Positions 1 to 7,905 of a stretch of DNA of 11,199 nt are shown here, piece after piece. How positions within the stretch are numbered: position 1 is the first letter of the stretch; the number at the start of each line of letters is the position of its first letter. Location: positions 1-11,199 of the forward strand of contig JAYREN010000104.1 of assembly GCA_041908845.1 (NCBI GenBank), in the 5' to 3' direction. This DNA comes from JAYREN01 sp041908845. GTDB taxonomy: Bacteria > Acidobacteriota > Holophagae > Holophagales > Holophagaceae. The translations under genes and the position numbers were made by a program. The notes below the pieces were generated by a model, which was given only the letters and a program-made list of their open reading frames with translations, ran no database searches and was not told where the DNA came from.

Positions 1-26
1 TGCCCATAGTTGGAAGCACGGCGGGA

Positions 27-998
27 TCAGAACCCCGCGAACTTGTCGGTGGCGGCCACCAGGGCGCGGCTGTTGGGCGCCTCGAAGGCACTGTGGCCAC
101 TGTCGGGGGTGATGATGAAATCGGCTTCGGGCCAGGCTCGATGGAGGGCCCAGGCGCTCTCCATGGGGCACACCACGTCGTAGCGGCCCTGCACGATGAC
201 GCCTGGAATATGGCGGATCTTGTGGGCGTCCCGCAGCAGCTGGTCATCCGTCTCGAAGAAGCCCTTGTGGGCAAAGTAGTGGCACTCGATGCGCGCGAAG
301 GCCAGGGCGAACTCGTCCTCCTCGAAATGGCCGCTGAAATCTGCGTCGGGAATCAGCTTGGACGTGGCGCCCTCCCAGCCGCTCCACACCTTGGCCGCCG
401 CCAGGCGCACCTGCGGGTCGGGGCTGGTGAGGCGCGTATGGTATGCCTTCAGGAGATTGCCGCGCTCGCCTTCGGGGATGTGGGCCAGGTAGGGTTCCCA
501 GGCGTCGGGGTAGAGGATCGAGGCTCCGCGCTGGTAGAACCAGTCGATCTCCTGTTTTCTCAGCAGGAAGATGCCGCGGAGCACCAACTCGGAGACCCGG
601 TTGGGATGCTTTTCCGCGTAGGCCAGGGCCAGGGTGGATCCCCAGCTGCCACCGAAGACCTGCCAGGTATCGATGCCAAGGTGCTCCCGAAGCCGCTCGA
701 TATCGGCCACCAGATCCCAGGTGGTGTTCGCCTCCAGGCTGGCGTAGGGCGTGCTCTGGCCGCAGCCGCGCTGGTCAAAGTTCACGATCCGATATTTGCC
801 GGGGTGGAAGAAGCGCCGCTGCTTGGGATCGGAGCCGCCGCCCGGCCCCCCGTGCAGGAAGACCACGGGCTTGCCCTGGGGATTGCCGCTCTCTTCAAAG
901 TAGAGATCGTGGCCATCCGTCACCTTCAGCCGCCCCGTACGGTAGGCCTCCACGGGTGGATACAACCAGGTGAGAGGATCTTTGACGAGCTGGGGCAT
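27..998 (-). CDS. pip: Proline iminopeptidase (peptidase family S33, alpha/beta hydrolase)
   Basis: Predicted cytoplasmic serine peptidase that removes N-terminal proline from peptides. The 323-residue length is normal for the family. The oxyanion-hole motif HGGPGGG lies at residues 49-55, DQRGCGQS at 75-82, and the nucleophile elbow GGSWG at 116-120 with Ser118 as nucleophile. Asp274 in GRYDVVCP and His302 in SGHSAFE complete the triad. The WSGWE segment at 205-209 is typical of the bacterial Pip cap region. There is no signal peptide. The ATG at 998 is supported by GGAGG at 1006-1010, 7 nt upstream. The gene starts 37 bp after the LytTR regulator on the same strand, so co-transcription is likely. 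Assignment to Pip rather than a generic hydrolase rests on these motifs together; exact substrate preference cannot be read from sequence. Confidence 0.93.
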   Translation of the reverse strand: MPQLVKDPLTWLYPPVEAYRTGRLKVTDGHDLYFEESGNPQGKPVVFLHGGPGGGSDPKQRRFFHPGKYRIVNFDQRGCGQSTPYASLEANTTWDLVADIERLREHLGIDTWQVFGGSWGSTLALAYAEKHPNRVSELVLRGIFLLRKQEIDWFYQRGASILYPDAWEPYLAHIPEGERGNLLKAYHTRLTSPDPQVRLAAAKVWSGWEGATSKLIPDADFSGHFEEDEFALAFARIECHYFAHKGFFETDDQLLRDAHKIRHIPGVIVQGRYDVVCPMESAWALHRAWPEADFIITPDSGHSAFEAPNSRALVAATDKFAGF

Positions 999-1035
999 GG
1001 TGCAACCTCCACGGGTGATGATCCTTGGTTGCCGC

Positions 1036-1719
1036 TCAGATGCCCAGGGTCTTCTTGACCTCCTCCATTCTTCGCCGACTGACAGTCAGGCAACCCGAGG
1101 CAAGGCGCAGTTCGTCTGCTGCGCCAATTTCGCGCACCGCGTCCAAACGAACCAGAGCGTTGCGATGGACCCGCAGAAACCCGTGTTCCGCAAGGCGCTC
1201 CTCCCAGTGGGACAGTGAACCGTCCACGGGAAGTCTTCCTTCCAAGGTCCAGGCAGTGCAGTCGCCCAGATCCGCCACGAGGGCCTCGACCTCTTCCGGC
1301 TTCAGAAGGCGCGTGCCACTCTTCCTCCTCACGGGAATGCGCAGCCATTCCTTCTGCATCGGGTCGCCCTTGGGGCGGATGCGGGCCAGGGCCTGTGCCA
1401 CACCGATGCGTGAGATCGGCTTCAACAGGTAATGCACGGCTCCCCCAGCGAAGGCCTCGATGGCGTGCTGAGGGAAGGCCGTGACGAAAACGATGGCGGG
1501 CTTCGGCTCGGGCAGTAGATGCATGAGCTCTGTGCCCTTGATCCCGGGCATCTCAATGTCTAGGAAAACCGCATCAGGCTTGTGCTCGGCGATGGCGGCG
1601 AGGCCCATGCGCCCATGGGTGGCGGTACATACCACCTCCAATCCTGGGAGCTCCTCGAGAAGGTCGACCAGGTGCTCTCGGGCCAGGGGTTCGTCCTCCA
1701 CAACCACGACACGAATCAT
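1036..1719 (-). CDS. LytTR-family response regulator (receiver + LytTR DNA-binding domain)
   Basis: Two-component transcription regulator of 227 residues. Residues 1-118 form a receiver domain: acidic pocket Glu8/Asp9, phospho-acceptor Asp54 in FLDIEMPG, Thr80 in the FVTAF strand, and Lys100-Pro101 in LLKPI. Residues about 125-225 form a LytTR domain, with the signature FLRVHRNALV at 181-190 followed by RLDAV and the C-terminal SRRRMEEVKK. LytTR domains bind DNA through loops of a beta fold and usually recognise paired direct repeats. The ATG at 1719 has GGAG 8 nt upstream. The likely partner is the membrane kinase at 3026-4135, separated from it by one exported-protein gene (1830-3029) and a 110-bp gap. 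pip follows 37 bp downstream. The targets are unknown. All the expected phosphorylation residues are present, so it should be a working receiver. Confidence 0.93.
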   Translation of the reverse strand: MIRVVVVEDEPLAREHLVDLLEELPGLEVVCTATHGRMGLAAIAEHKPDAVFLDIEMPGIKGTELMHLLPEPKPAIVFVTAFPQHAIEAFAGGAVHYLLKPISRIGVAQALARIRPKGDPMQKEWLRIPVRRKSGTRLLKPEEVEALVADLGDCTAWTLEGRLPVDGSLSHWEERLAEHGFLRVHRNALVRLDAVREIGAADELRLASGCLTVSRRRMEEVKKTLGI

Positions 1720-1829
1720 GGTCGGCGCTCCGTGGATACCGGAATCAACGTCACTGCTGCGCCCTGTGTTCGATATGTCGAGTCATCCATGAGTGGGTCT
1801 CACGATCATTCCATCTCCATCATTCCAAC
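1720..1829 (-). promoter_or_regulatory. Intergenic gap before the LytTR regulator, with a 9-bp direct repeat
   Basis: This 110-bp gap breaks an otherwise tightly packed leftward run. On the plus strand ATCATTCCA occurs at 1805-1813 and again, exactly, at 1819-1827, giving a 14-bp period just after the upstream gene's stop codon. No convincing -35/-10 pair was found. It may carry an internal promoter or regulator site for the LytTR gene and pip. The repeat spacing does not match the 21-22 bp period usual for LytTR sites. Confidence 0.3.
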
Positions 1830-3029
1830 TCAGAGGCCGAGTCGCAGCCACTTGGCAGGTCGTTGGAACACCTCCAGGTTGCCATCGGGGCGGATCGTGA
1901 AACAGAAAGTCCACCGGGCTTCCCGGTCCCTGAGCTCTGTAGGCACGCCTTGGGGAGAGGGTACCTGGGTCAATCGGCCCGAGGCCGGTTCAAGGTGGTG
2001 CCAGGTAATGGGGGTGGAGCCTTCCAGATCATTGACTAGGCGGCGACTACCGCCCTTCAACAACATCATGTGCCGGGCAAGGCGGAGAGATTCGGTATCT
2101 CGGGGTTGCGGGAAGGGTGCCAGCGTTGCCTCGTCTTTTCCGCGAAGTTGGGTCGTCGCCAGGAGAATGCGTCCCGCTGCGTCGGGTTCTGCATCGAGAA
2201 CGCGCAGGCCCGTGCCCTTGGGAGCAGGAATGCGGCCCTCCCGCAGGCAATGGCCATCGTGGTTATCCAATACGAAGAACCAGCCGCCCCGGTGGATCAG
2301 CACGAGTCCTTCCCGGGTGCGAGCCGTTACCCAGTCCTGTCGTTCGATACCTTCGTATCCTGCCCTGGCCCGGGTGGTTTTTCCCCCTGGCAGGGTGTGG
2401 TGGGGGATCGTTTCAAGGAGGCCTCCGGAGCCCAGTTCGATCAGTTCCTTGAACCGCAGATGCCCCCGTCCATCCAGGTAATAGCGCGCTACCGGACTGG
2501 ATCGATCCAGTTCCCAGAACCCGAAGACCCCAAAAGCCAGGAACGAACCATCCTCCAAGGGAAGAATCTCCCGGAGCTTACCGTGGGTGTCCTCCTCTGA
2601 GCGATATCGGCCCAGAAGTCGCCAGGTCTTGTAATCCGTGGACTGATAGAGGTGGTGTTCTGCGCACTCGTAAGCCTTGTTAAAGGCCTTGGGTGGAAAG
2701 CTCCAGGCCTGTTTTCCAAGGTCAGGGAAATGCCAGGCCGGATGGGCGGGGAAACCGTAGACGAAGGAACGTTGCTTCCAGTGACTCACCCTCGGCCAGC
2801 CCAGGTTTGGTGGCAGACGAAGTGCCTGGGCAGGCTGACCTTTTGGTGCAAGGAATACCAGGGAGTCCCGACTCCGGGATATGAAGGAAAGCGTGTGATC
2901 CTCGTCCAGGGCCGTCAGCACCGTGCGGTCCCCTTCCCACACCTGGGGGCCGCGCAGAAGGGGAGATGACTGGGCCGCGAGGGCAAGGGTGCAGAGGTGC
3001 GGAAGAATTCTTTTCAGGGCGGGCATCAT
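1830..3029 (-). CDS. Exported protein of unknown function, translationally coupled to the sensor kinase
   Basis: A 399-residue protein that I do not recognise. The N-terminus MMPALKRILPHLCTLALAAQ looks like a signal peptide (basic start, hydrophobic core, small residues near 18-22), so export to the periplasm is inferred. The rest has no membrane segment. It is rich in aromatic residues and has recurring strand-turn patterns (SLVFLAPKG at 56-64, FLAFGVFGFWELD at 163-175, GLVLIHRGGWFFVLD at 241-255, RILLATTQL at 287-295). These suggest an all-beta, possibly propeller-like fold, but no catalytic motif is visible. Cysteines are few (13, 122, 261, 376). Its start codon overlaps the kinase stop codon as ATGA (3026-3029). 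No good Shine-Dalgarno precedes it, so translation probably depends on the kinase. A second ATG follows immediately at 3026. Position between kinase and regulator hints at a periplasmic partner of the sensor, which is inference only. Confidence 0.8.
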   Translation of the reverse strand: MMPALKRILPHLCTLALAAQSSPLLRGPQVWEGDRTVLTALDEDHTLSFISRSRDSLVFLAPKGQPAQALRLPPNLGWPRVSHWKQRSFVYGFPAHPAWHFPDLGKQAWSFPPKAFNKAYECAEHHLYQSTDYKTWRLLGRYRSEEDTHGKLREILPLEDGSFLAFGVFGFWELDRSSPVARYYLDGRGHLRFKELIELGSGGLLETIPHHTLPGGKTTRARAGYEGIERQDWVTARTREGLVLIHRGGWFFVLDNHDGHCLREGRIPAPKGTGLRVLDAEPDAAGRILLATTQLRGKDEATLAPFPQPRDTESLRLARHMMLLKGGSRRLVNDLEGSTPITWHHLEPASGRLTQVPSPQGVPTELRDREARWTFCFTIRPDGNLEVFQRPAKWLRLGL

Positions 3030-4135
3030 GACTGGGCCCAGGCGAAGCGGACTCGGTGGCCGATGCTGGTTGACTCCATCGTGAGGTCCATCGGGTGCGC
3101 GAGGCGGCGGCGAAGGTTTTCGAGTGCTGTGCCGCTGCCGTGGGTTCCCACTGCGGAGCCATTTCCGGGGTCTTCCACGGTGATGATCAGGCGCCGTCCC
3201 TCCAGGTGTGCGGTGATCCGCAACTCACCGCCGTCTTCCCTGGGCGCAACACCGTGCTTGACTGCATTTTCCGCCAGCACCTGAAGGGCGAATACTGGAA
3301 TCGTGCAGCCAAGGAGTTCTTCGGGCACCTGAATCTGCACCTTCAGGCGCTCGCCCAGGCGAACCTGCTCAATGCCCAGGTAGCCCTCTACAAAAGCGAG
3401 TTCGCGCCCAAGTGAAATGGTGGGAGCGTTGGTCACCTCCAGCACTTGGCGGAAAAGGCTGGCCAGTCGCTCGGTGGTTGCCTGTGCTCCCCCTGGATCC
3501 TTATCGATCTGGGCGTGAAGGGTGTTCAGGGCGTTGAAGAGAAAGTGGGGTGCCAACTTTGATCGCAGGGCAACCTCCCTGGCCTCCCGCACACCCCGCT
3601 GAGCCTCCAGGCCCATCAGCGCGCCCTCGATGGCCAGGATCGCCAGGCTAAGGATCACCGAGCGGAAGAACACGCCTTCTGCCCCCAAGGCACTCGAGTG
3701 GACCCATCCCCCCCACACGGGGTAACCGCTTCCATAGAATCCCGCGAAATCCGGGAAGAACTGACTCACGATCAGTCTTGCCGCGATGAAAAGACCCACG
3801 ACACTTGGAACCAGACCGAGAAAGGCCCAGCCCGCGCCGAACCGTCGTTGGATTAGATGGCGAAGAAAGGCAACGCCACACCATAGTGAACTCAGCAAGA
3901 GGGCCAGTATTCCGATGCGGACAAGCGTTCCTCCTGCGGTTGGCCAAATGGCCGGATCTACCAAGTTCCAACCTTGGGCCTGGGCGGCCTGCACCAGAAC
4001 CGGATCGAGCTCTTCGATCCTGAAACTCACAGCCTCGAATCGGAAATCCCAGGGTGCGAAGAGTATGAGGGTGGCCAGGAGCCGAAGCAGATAAAACGCC
4101 CAGCGGGGTAAACGAAGATTGAAATCTAGGTTCAT
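3026..4135 (-). CDS. Membrane sensor histidine kinase, LytS/YehU type (HisKA_7TM-independent His_kinase family)
   Basis: A 369-residue inner-membrane kinase expected to phosphorylate a LytTR regulator. Hydrophobic segments at about residues 10-28, 70-91, 103-122 and 155-175 give four membrane helices, with a short outward loop rich in Trp/Gly/Tyr at 127-150. The kinase core starts with APHFLFNALN (195-204), where His197 is the phospho-acceptor; this is the His_kinase family signature usually paired with LytTR regulators. The N-box is LAENAVKHG (287-295, Asn290). The ATP lid glycines are EDPGNG (321-326) and GSGTALENLRRRL (333-345). No PAS, GAF or HAMP domain is present, so sensing must involve the membrane part or a partner. 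The ATG at 4135 has GGAG 5 nt upstream. The stop overlaps the next gene by four bases. The partner regulator is probably the one at 1036-1719. The signal sensed is unknown. Confidence 0.92.
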   Translation of the reverse strand: MNLDFNLRLPRWAFYLLRLLATLILFAPWDFRFEAVSFRIEELDPVLVQAAQAQGWNLVDPAIWPTAGGTLVRIGILALLLSSLWCGVAFLRHLIQRRFGAGWAFLGLVPSVVGLFIAARLIVSQFFPDFAGFYGSGYPVWGGWVHSSALGAEGVFFRSVILSLAILAIEGALMGLEAQRGVREAREVALRSKLAPHFLFNALNTLHAQIDKDPGGAQATTERLASLFRQVLEVTNAPTISLGRELAFVEGYLGIEQVRLGERLKVQIQVPEELLGCTIPVFALQVLAENAVKHGVAPREDGGELRITAHLEGRRLIITVEDPGNGSAVGTHGSGTALENLRRRLAHPMDLTMESTSIGHRVRFAWAQS

Positions 4136-4377
4136 CGGGTCTCCATGGGTAACGCACAGCCAAGACGGGTTGCTCCTCAGGTTAAAGACAACTGGGGAGC
4201 TCTTGGCTTCCGAGCCTGCCGCAGGTCGCGTAATTCTCGTGAACGGTCGAAAGCCGAGAATCAGCGGCCGAGGCGAGGCTTCGGGAATGGGCTGCCCGGA
4301 TCAGCGGACGTTGCGGGAGTGTTCGCTGGGGCGAGTCGCTCTGAGGATTCTTCTCGGAGAAGTCGTGGGAATCCGGA
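4136..4377 (-). promoter_or_regulatory. 242-bp gap, probable promoter region of the membrane-kinase operon
   Basis: Non-coding space between the soluble hybrid kinase stop and the membrane kinase start; the largest gap in the leftward block. It holds an 11-bp odd palindrome CCTGCCGCAGG at 4215-4225 and a short hairpin CTTCTCGGAGAAG near 4350, neither followed by a T-run. No strong -35/-10 pair was found by eye. An operon boundary here is inferred from gap length and gene packing, not from a recognised promoter. Confidence 0.35.
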
Positions 4378-6627
4378 TCACGGTTTCTGCGCCATGGCCT
4401 CCGCCACGGTCCGCCCCAGCTCCTGGAGGGTGTAGGGCTTCTGGATGAAGCCCGCGAGGCCCTGGCCCAGGAAGGCTTGGACGGTTTCCTGCTCGCTGTA
4501 GCCGCTGGAGAGTACGATGCGGAGATCTGGGCGCAGGCGTCGCAGGGCCTGGAAGGCCTGTCGCCCATCCATCCGGGGCATGGTGAGGTCCAGCAGGACG
4601 AGCCGGAAGGCCTCTGGGCGGGCCTCAACCATCTCCACAGCTTCCTGGCCGTCCCGGGCAGTGAGCACTTCGAAACCCATGGTCCTCAGGGCCGCGGCGG
4701 CGGTTTCCCGCAGGACATCCTCATCGTCCACCACCAGGCTCAGGCCCGTGAACTGATTGACCCGCAGGCCGGGGACGTCCTCGCGCTGCCGAGAGGGCTC
4801 TGGGGAGGCGGGAAAGTAGAGGCGGAAGGTGCTTCCGTATCCGGGTTGGCTGACGATCTGGATGCCTGCGCCATGGCCTCGCAGGATGCCCAGCATGGCG
4901 GAAAGGCCCAGCCCCCGGCCCGTGGCCTTGGTGCTGAAGAAGGGATCAAAAATGCGCGCCATCACCTCGGATGTCATGCCGCAGCCGGTGTCGCTGGCCT
5001 CCAGCACCACGTAGCGCCCCGGGCTTAGCTGCTGGGAAGGCATGCCCTGGGCGATCTCGTCCGCGTTCAGATCCTTGACCTCGGTGGTGAGGGCGATGAC
5101 GCCGTCGGCATCCCCGATGGCGTCGCTGGCGTTGGTCACCAGGTTCATCACCACCTGCTGGATCTGGGCCGCGTCGGCTTCCACTGCGGGCAGGTCAGGT
5201 CGAAGGTTGAAACGGAGCGTGATCCGTTTCGAGATGCTGACCTGGAGGAGGTGCACCATCTCCTCCACGACTCGATTGAGGTCGTGGGGATGCACCACGA
5301 AGCGGCCCTTGCCGGAGTAGGCCAGCATCTGCTTGGTGAGCTCGGCGGCCCGCAGCACCGTCTTTTCGGCGTTCTCCAGAAAGGGGATGGCGGGGGATAG
5401 TTCTCCGAGCTGGATCTGGGCCAGATTGATGTTGCCGAGCACGGCGGTGAGCAGGTTGTTGAAATCGTGGGCGATGCCCCCGGCCAGAACGCCCAGGCTC
5501 TCCAGCTTGGAGGCCTGCTCCAGGGCGGCTTCGGTGAGTTTTCGCTGGGTGGTGTCCCGGGAGAACCCCAGCAGATGGCGAATGATGCCCTGGTCGTCCC
5601 GGATGGGCACGAGCAGCGTCTGGAACCAGCGGCGCCCCTGGGGCAGATCGGCGGATTCCTCGTAGGTCATGGGTTCGCCTTTGGCCACGCACTGCCGGTA
5701 GTGGTCCAGGATGGCTTCGGCGATGGGTTGGGGCAGGAACTCCTCCAGGCGCTTGTCGAGGATCGCCTCCTTGGGCAGTCCCAGTGCCGCGAGTTGGGCG
5801 GGATTGGCATCCTCTATGCGGAAGTTTCCATCAGCCTCCACGGCAACCCAGAACAGGTTGTCCGGGGTGTTGGTGAAGAGATCCAGGTAGCGCTTTTCGG
5901 TTACCCGGAGCTGCCGTTCAGCGGCAATCCGCTCCGAAAGATCACGCAGGATCGCCTGGTAGCGCCCATCGGGCAGGCGGATGGAACTCATCTCCACGGG
6001 GACAGCGGCTCCATCCGCCCGCTGAATCAGTCGCTCCATGGTGATGCTTTCCCCCTGGTTGAGGCGGTCGAAGCGCAGGGGACGTTTCTCGAGAGTGTTG
6101 GCGCTGAACAGCTGGCTGATGTGCATGCCGAGGAGCTGGTCGGTGGCATACCCGGTCACGAGCGTGGCCCTGGAATTGGCGTCGATGATCCTGCCCTGGG
6201 GATCACCCACCAGAATGGCGTCGGCGGCCTGTTCCACCAGGGCGCGGTAGCCGGCCTCAAGGTGCGAGGACAGGGTCAGATCCTCCACCAGCCCCAGGCC
6301 GCCCAGGGAATCGCCCTGCTCCGTGCGCAGGGGATAGGTGCGCAGCCGCACGGTGGAAGGTCGGTTTCCGGTGACGGATTGGTAGGGGCCTTCATAGAAG
6401 CCCGCCTGACCCTCCAGGGCCTCCCTTACCACCCGGAGCACTTCGGGATGGTTGACCCGCGCCAGCATGTTGAAATCCCGCAGCGCCTCCTGGCTGGAAC
6501 CGATGAGACGGACAAAGGCCTCGTTGCATGCATGGATGATGCCCGTTGGATCGAAGTGAAAGATGCCCAGGGGTGCGTGGTCAAAGATCACGCGGTACCG
6601 CTCCAGGTCTTCGATGGGCTCATTCAT
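4378..6627 (-). CDS. Soluble hybrid sensor histidine kinase (PAS-PAS-PAS-HisKA-HATPase-REC)
   Basis: A cytoplasmic hybrid kinase of 749 residues from the ATG at 6627. An in-frame TTG at 6690 would add 21 residues, but these are Pro/Arg-rich, precede the first PAS helix and lack a ribosome site. The ATG is itself only weakly supported (GGAG 13 nt upstream). Numbering from that ATG: PAS domains at about 9-119, 124-234 and 244-364; HisKA with GGIAHDFNNLL and phospho-acceptor His387; N-box NLVTNASDAI with Asn499; G1 box DTGCGM (546-551); FDPFFSTK and GRGLGLS lid; and a C-terminal receiver (629-745) with acidic pocket Asp634/Asp635, phospho-acceptor Asp680 in LLDLTMP and Lys730-Pro731. No membrane helix is seen, so it should sense a cytoplasmic or diffusible cue. 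No haem- or flavin-binding PAS motif was recognised. No Hpt protein or separate output regulator lies beside it. It follows hemW by 93 bp. Confidence 0.9.
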   Translation of the reverse strand: MNEPIEDLERYRVIFDHAPLGIFHFDPTGIIHACNEAFVRLIGSSQEALRDFNMLARVNHPEVLRVVREALEGQAGFYEGPYQSVTGNRPSTVRLRTYPLRTEQGDSLGGLGLVEDLTLSSHLEAGYRALVEQAADAILVGDPQGRIIDANSRATLVTGYATDQLLGMHISQLFSANTLEKRPLRFDRLNQGESITMERLIQRADGAAVPVEMSSIRLPDGRYQAILRDLSERIAAERQLRVTEKRYLDLFTNTPDNLFWVAVEADGNFRIEDANPAQLAALGLPKEAILDKRLEEFLPQPIAEAILDHYRQCVAKGEPMTYEESADLPQGRRWFQTLLVPIRDDQGIIRHLLGFSRDTTQRKLTEAALEQASKLESLGVLAGGIAHDFNNLLTAVLGNINLAQIQLGELSPAIPFLENAEKTVLRAAELTKQMLAYSGKGRFVVHPHDLNRVVEEMVHLLQVSISKRITLRFNLRPDLPAVEADAAQIQQVVMNLVTNASDAIGDADGVIALTTEVKDLNADEIAQGMPSQQLSPGRYVVLEASDTGCGMTSEVMARIFDPFFSTKATGRGLGLSAMLGILRGHGAGIQIVSQPGYGSTFRLYFPASPEPSRQREDVPGLRVNQFTGLSLVVDDEDVLRETAAAALRTMGFEVLTARDGQEAVEMVEARPEAFRLVLLDLTMPRMDGRQAFQALRRLRPDLRIVLSSGYSEQETVQAFLGQGLAGFIQKPYTLQELGRTVAEAMAQKP

Positions 6628-6720
6628 GGTGGCGGGGGATCTCCGGCTGGGGGGCAAGGGCCTTTTTCCTGTTTCGACATCGCCATGCAATGGCTGAATC
6701 TGGGACCGCCAACATTTTCC

Positions 6721-7899
6721 TCAGACGAAGGTTTCCAGCACCGTGTTGCTTAGCAGCATGCCCCGGTTGGTGAAGCGGAGGAATGGGCCATTGCGCTCCA
6801 GGAGGCCATGTTGGAGAAAGGGCCCCATGGCGATCTCCCAGGCTTCGAAGAGATCCCGCCGATGAATCACCTCGGCCCGAGCCCGAAGCTCCTCCCAGTT
6901 CACGCCGCGATGCATGCGCAGACTCAACAGAGGAATCTCGGCGAGATCGGCGACGCCGTCCAATTCCTGCACCTCTGCGGTGCCGCGTCCCTCGGCCCAG
7001 GCCTGGATGACGCCGCCTTCGGTCCAGCGCCAGCGATCCAGGTGGCTGGCGGCGCTGGGGCCCAGTCCCAGGTACGGGCGGCGCTCCCAGTAGCGGGTGT
7101 TATGGAGAGATGCCTCCCCTGGCTGGGCGTAGTTGCTGATCTCGTAGGGTTCAAGCCCCAGGTTCGGCAGCTCAATCTGGAGGGCCTCGAACACATCGGC
7201 GACCTGATCCTCTGAGGGCAGCTGGAACCTTCCGGCGTCGACCTGGGCCTTCAGGGGGCAGTTCTTGTCCAGGTCGAGCATGTAGACCGATAGGTGGGTG
7301 GCGCCCGCCGCCGCCAGGGTTCGCGCATCCGAAACAACTCGATCCAGATCCTGGCCCGGGATGCCGACCATCAGATCCGCGCTTAGGCGCCGGAACCCCG
7401 CCGTGCGTGCCCTGCGCAGGGCCTCCAGTCCCTCGGCACCGTTGTGGATGCGGCCCAGGTGCCGAAGTAGGACATCATCCAGAGTCTGCACGCCAAGGCT
7501 CAGGCGATCCAAGCCCAGGCGCCGCGCGGACTTTAGCCATTCCGGGTCGATGGTTCCCGGGTTGGCCTCCAGGGTGGCTTCCTGCAGGAGACTGAGGTCG
7601 AAGGCCTTCTCGGCGCATCCCATGAGCAGGGCCAGCTCCTCTGCGGACAGGATGGACGGAGTGCCGCCGCCAAAGTAGAGGGTGTCCACCCCAGGACGCC
7701 CCAGGGTCTGCCCCCAGAACTGGAGATCCGCCGCCAAGCGCGCCAGGGCGGTGGCCTTCAGCTCGGTGTCCCGAGTGGTCACGAAGGAACAGTAGGTGCA
7801 GCGATCCTTGCAGAAGGGGATGTGGACGTAGAGCCCCAGTGGCTCTACCTGGGCGGCTCGGCGCAGATCGGGAAGGTGGGGCGCCAGGGCGGGGATCAT
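6721..7899 (-). CDS. hemW: Radical SAM haem chaperone HemW
   Basis: A 392-residue radical SAM protein of the HemW group, formerly annotated as oxygen-independent coproporphyrinogen oxidase-like. HemW binds haem and a 4Fe-4S cluster and is thought to pass haem to respiratory proteins. The cluster motif is CKDRCTYC (Cys30, Cys34, Cys37), followed by Ser-Phe. The fourth cysteine of true HemN (CxxxCxxCxC) is absent, which favours HemW. Other family landmarks are VHIPFC (25-30), YFGGGTPS (75-82), EANPGT (111-116), LDRLSLGVQ (130-138) and HNTRYWERRPYLGLGPSA (266-283), plus the C-terminal winged-helix-like HemN_C region ending LSNTVLETFV. Length is normal. The ATG at 7899 lies 6 bp after the gmhA stop with no clear Shine-Dalgarno, so translation is probably coupled to gmhA. 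Confidence 0.93.
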   Translation of the reverse strand: MIPALAPHLPDLRRAAQVEPLGLYVHIPFCKDRCTYCSFVTTRDTELKATALARLAADLQFWGQTLGRPGVDTLYFGGGTPSILSAEELALLMGCAEKAFDLSLLQEATLEANPGTIDPEWLKSARRLGLDRLSLGVQTLDDVLLRHLGRIHNGAEGLEALRRARTAGFRRLSADLMVGIPGQDLDRVVSDARTLAAAGATHLSVYMLDLDKNCPLKAQVDAGRFQLPSEDQVADVFEALQIELPNLGLEPYEISNYAQPGEASLHNTRYWERRPYLGLGPSAASHLDRWRWTEGGVIQAWAEGRGTAEVQELDGVADLAEIPLLSLRMHRGVNWEELRARAEVIHRRDLFEAWEIAMGPFLQHGLLERNGPFLRFTNRGMLLSNTVLETFV

Positions 7900-7905
7900 G
7901 GGCGC

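Noticed and set aside
18..38. Terminator hairpin at the end of pip
   Set aside because: GCGGG and CCCGC can pair across the stop codon, but no T-run follows and the stem is short.
93..1058. Long plus-strand open frame opposite pip
   Set aside because: It is antisense to a gene with a complete catalytic triad; its translation has low-complexity Gly/Ala/Leu composition and no family motif. Such frames are common in GC-rich DNA.
4136..4260. LytTR-type binding site upstream of the membrane kinase
   Set aside because: Only a single element (ACCGTTCAC on the minus strand) resembles the AgrA-type half site; no second copy occurs 21-22 bp away.
6628..6690. TTG start giving 21 more residues on the hybrid kinase
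   Set aside because: The extra residues are Pro/Arg-rich and not part of the PAS domain, and no Shine-Dalgarno precedes the TTG. Not fully excluded, since the ATG site is also weak.
5467..6753. 428-codon plus-strand open frame opposite the hybrid kinase
   Set aside because: Mirror frame of a well-supported kinase; no recognisable domain and no ribosome site.
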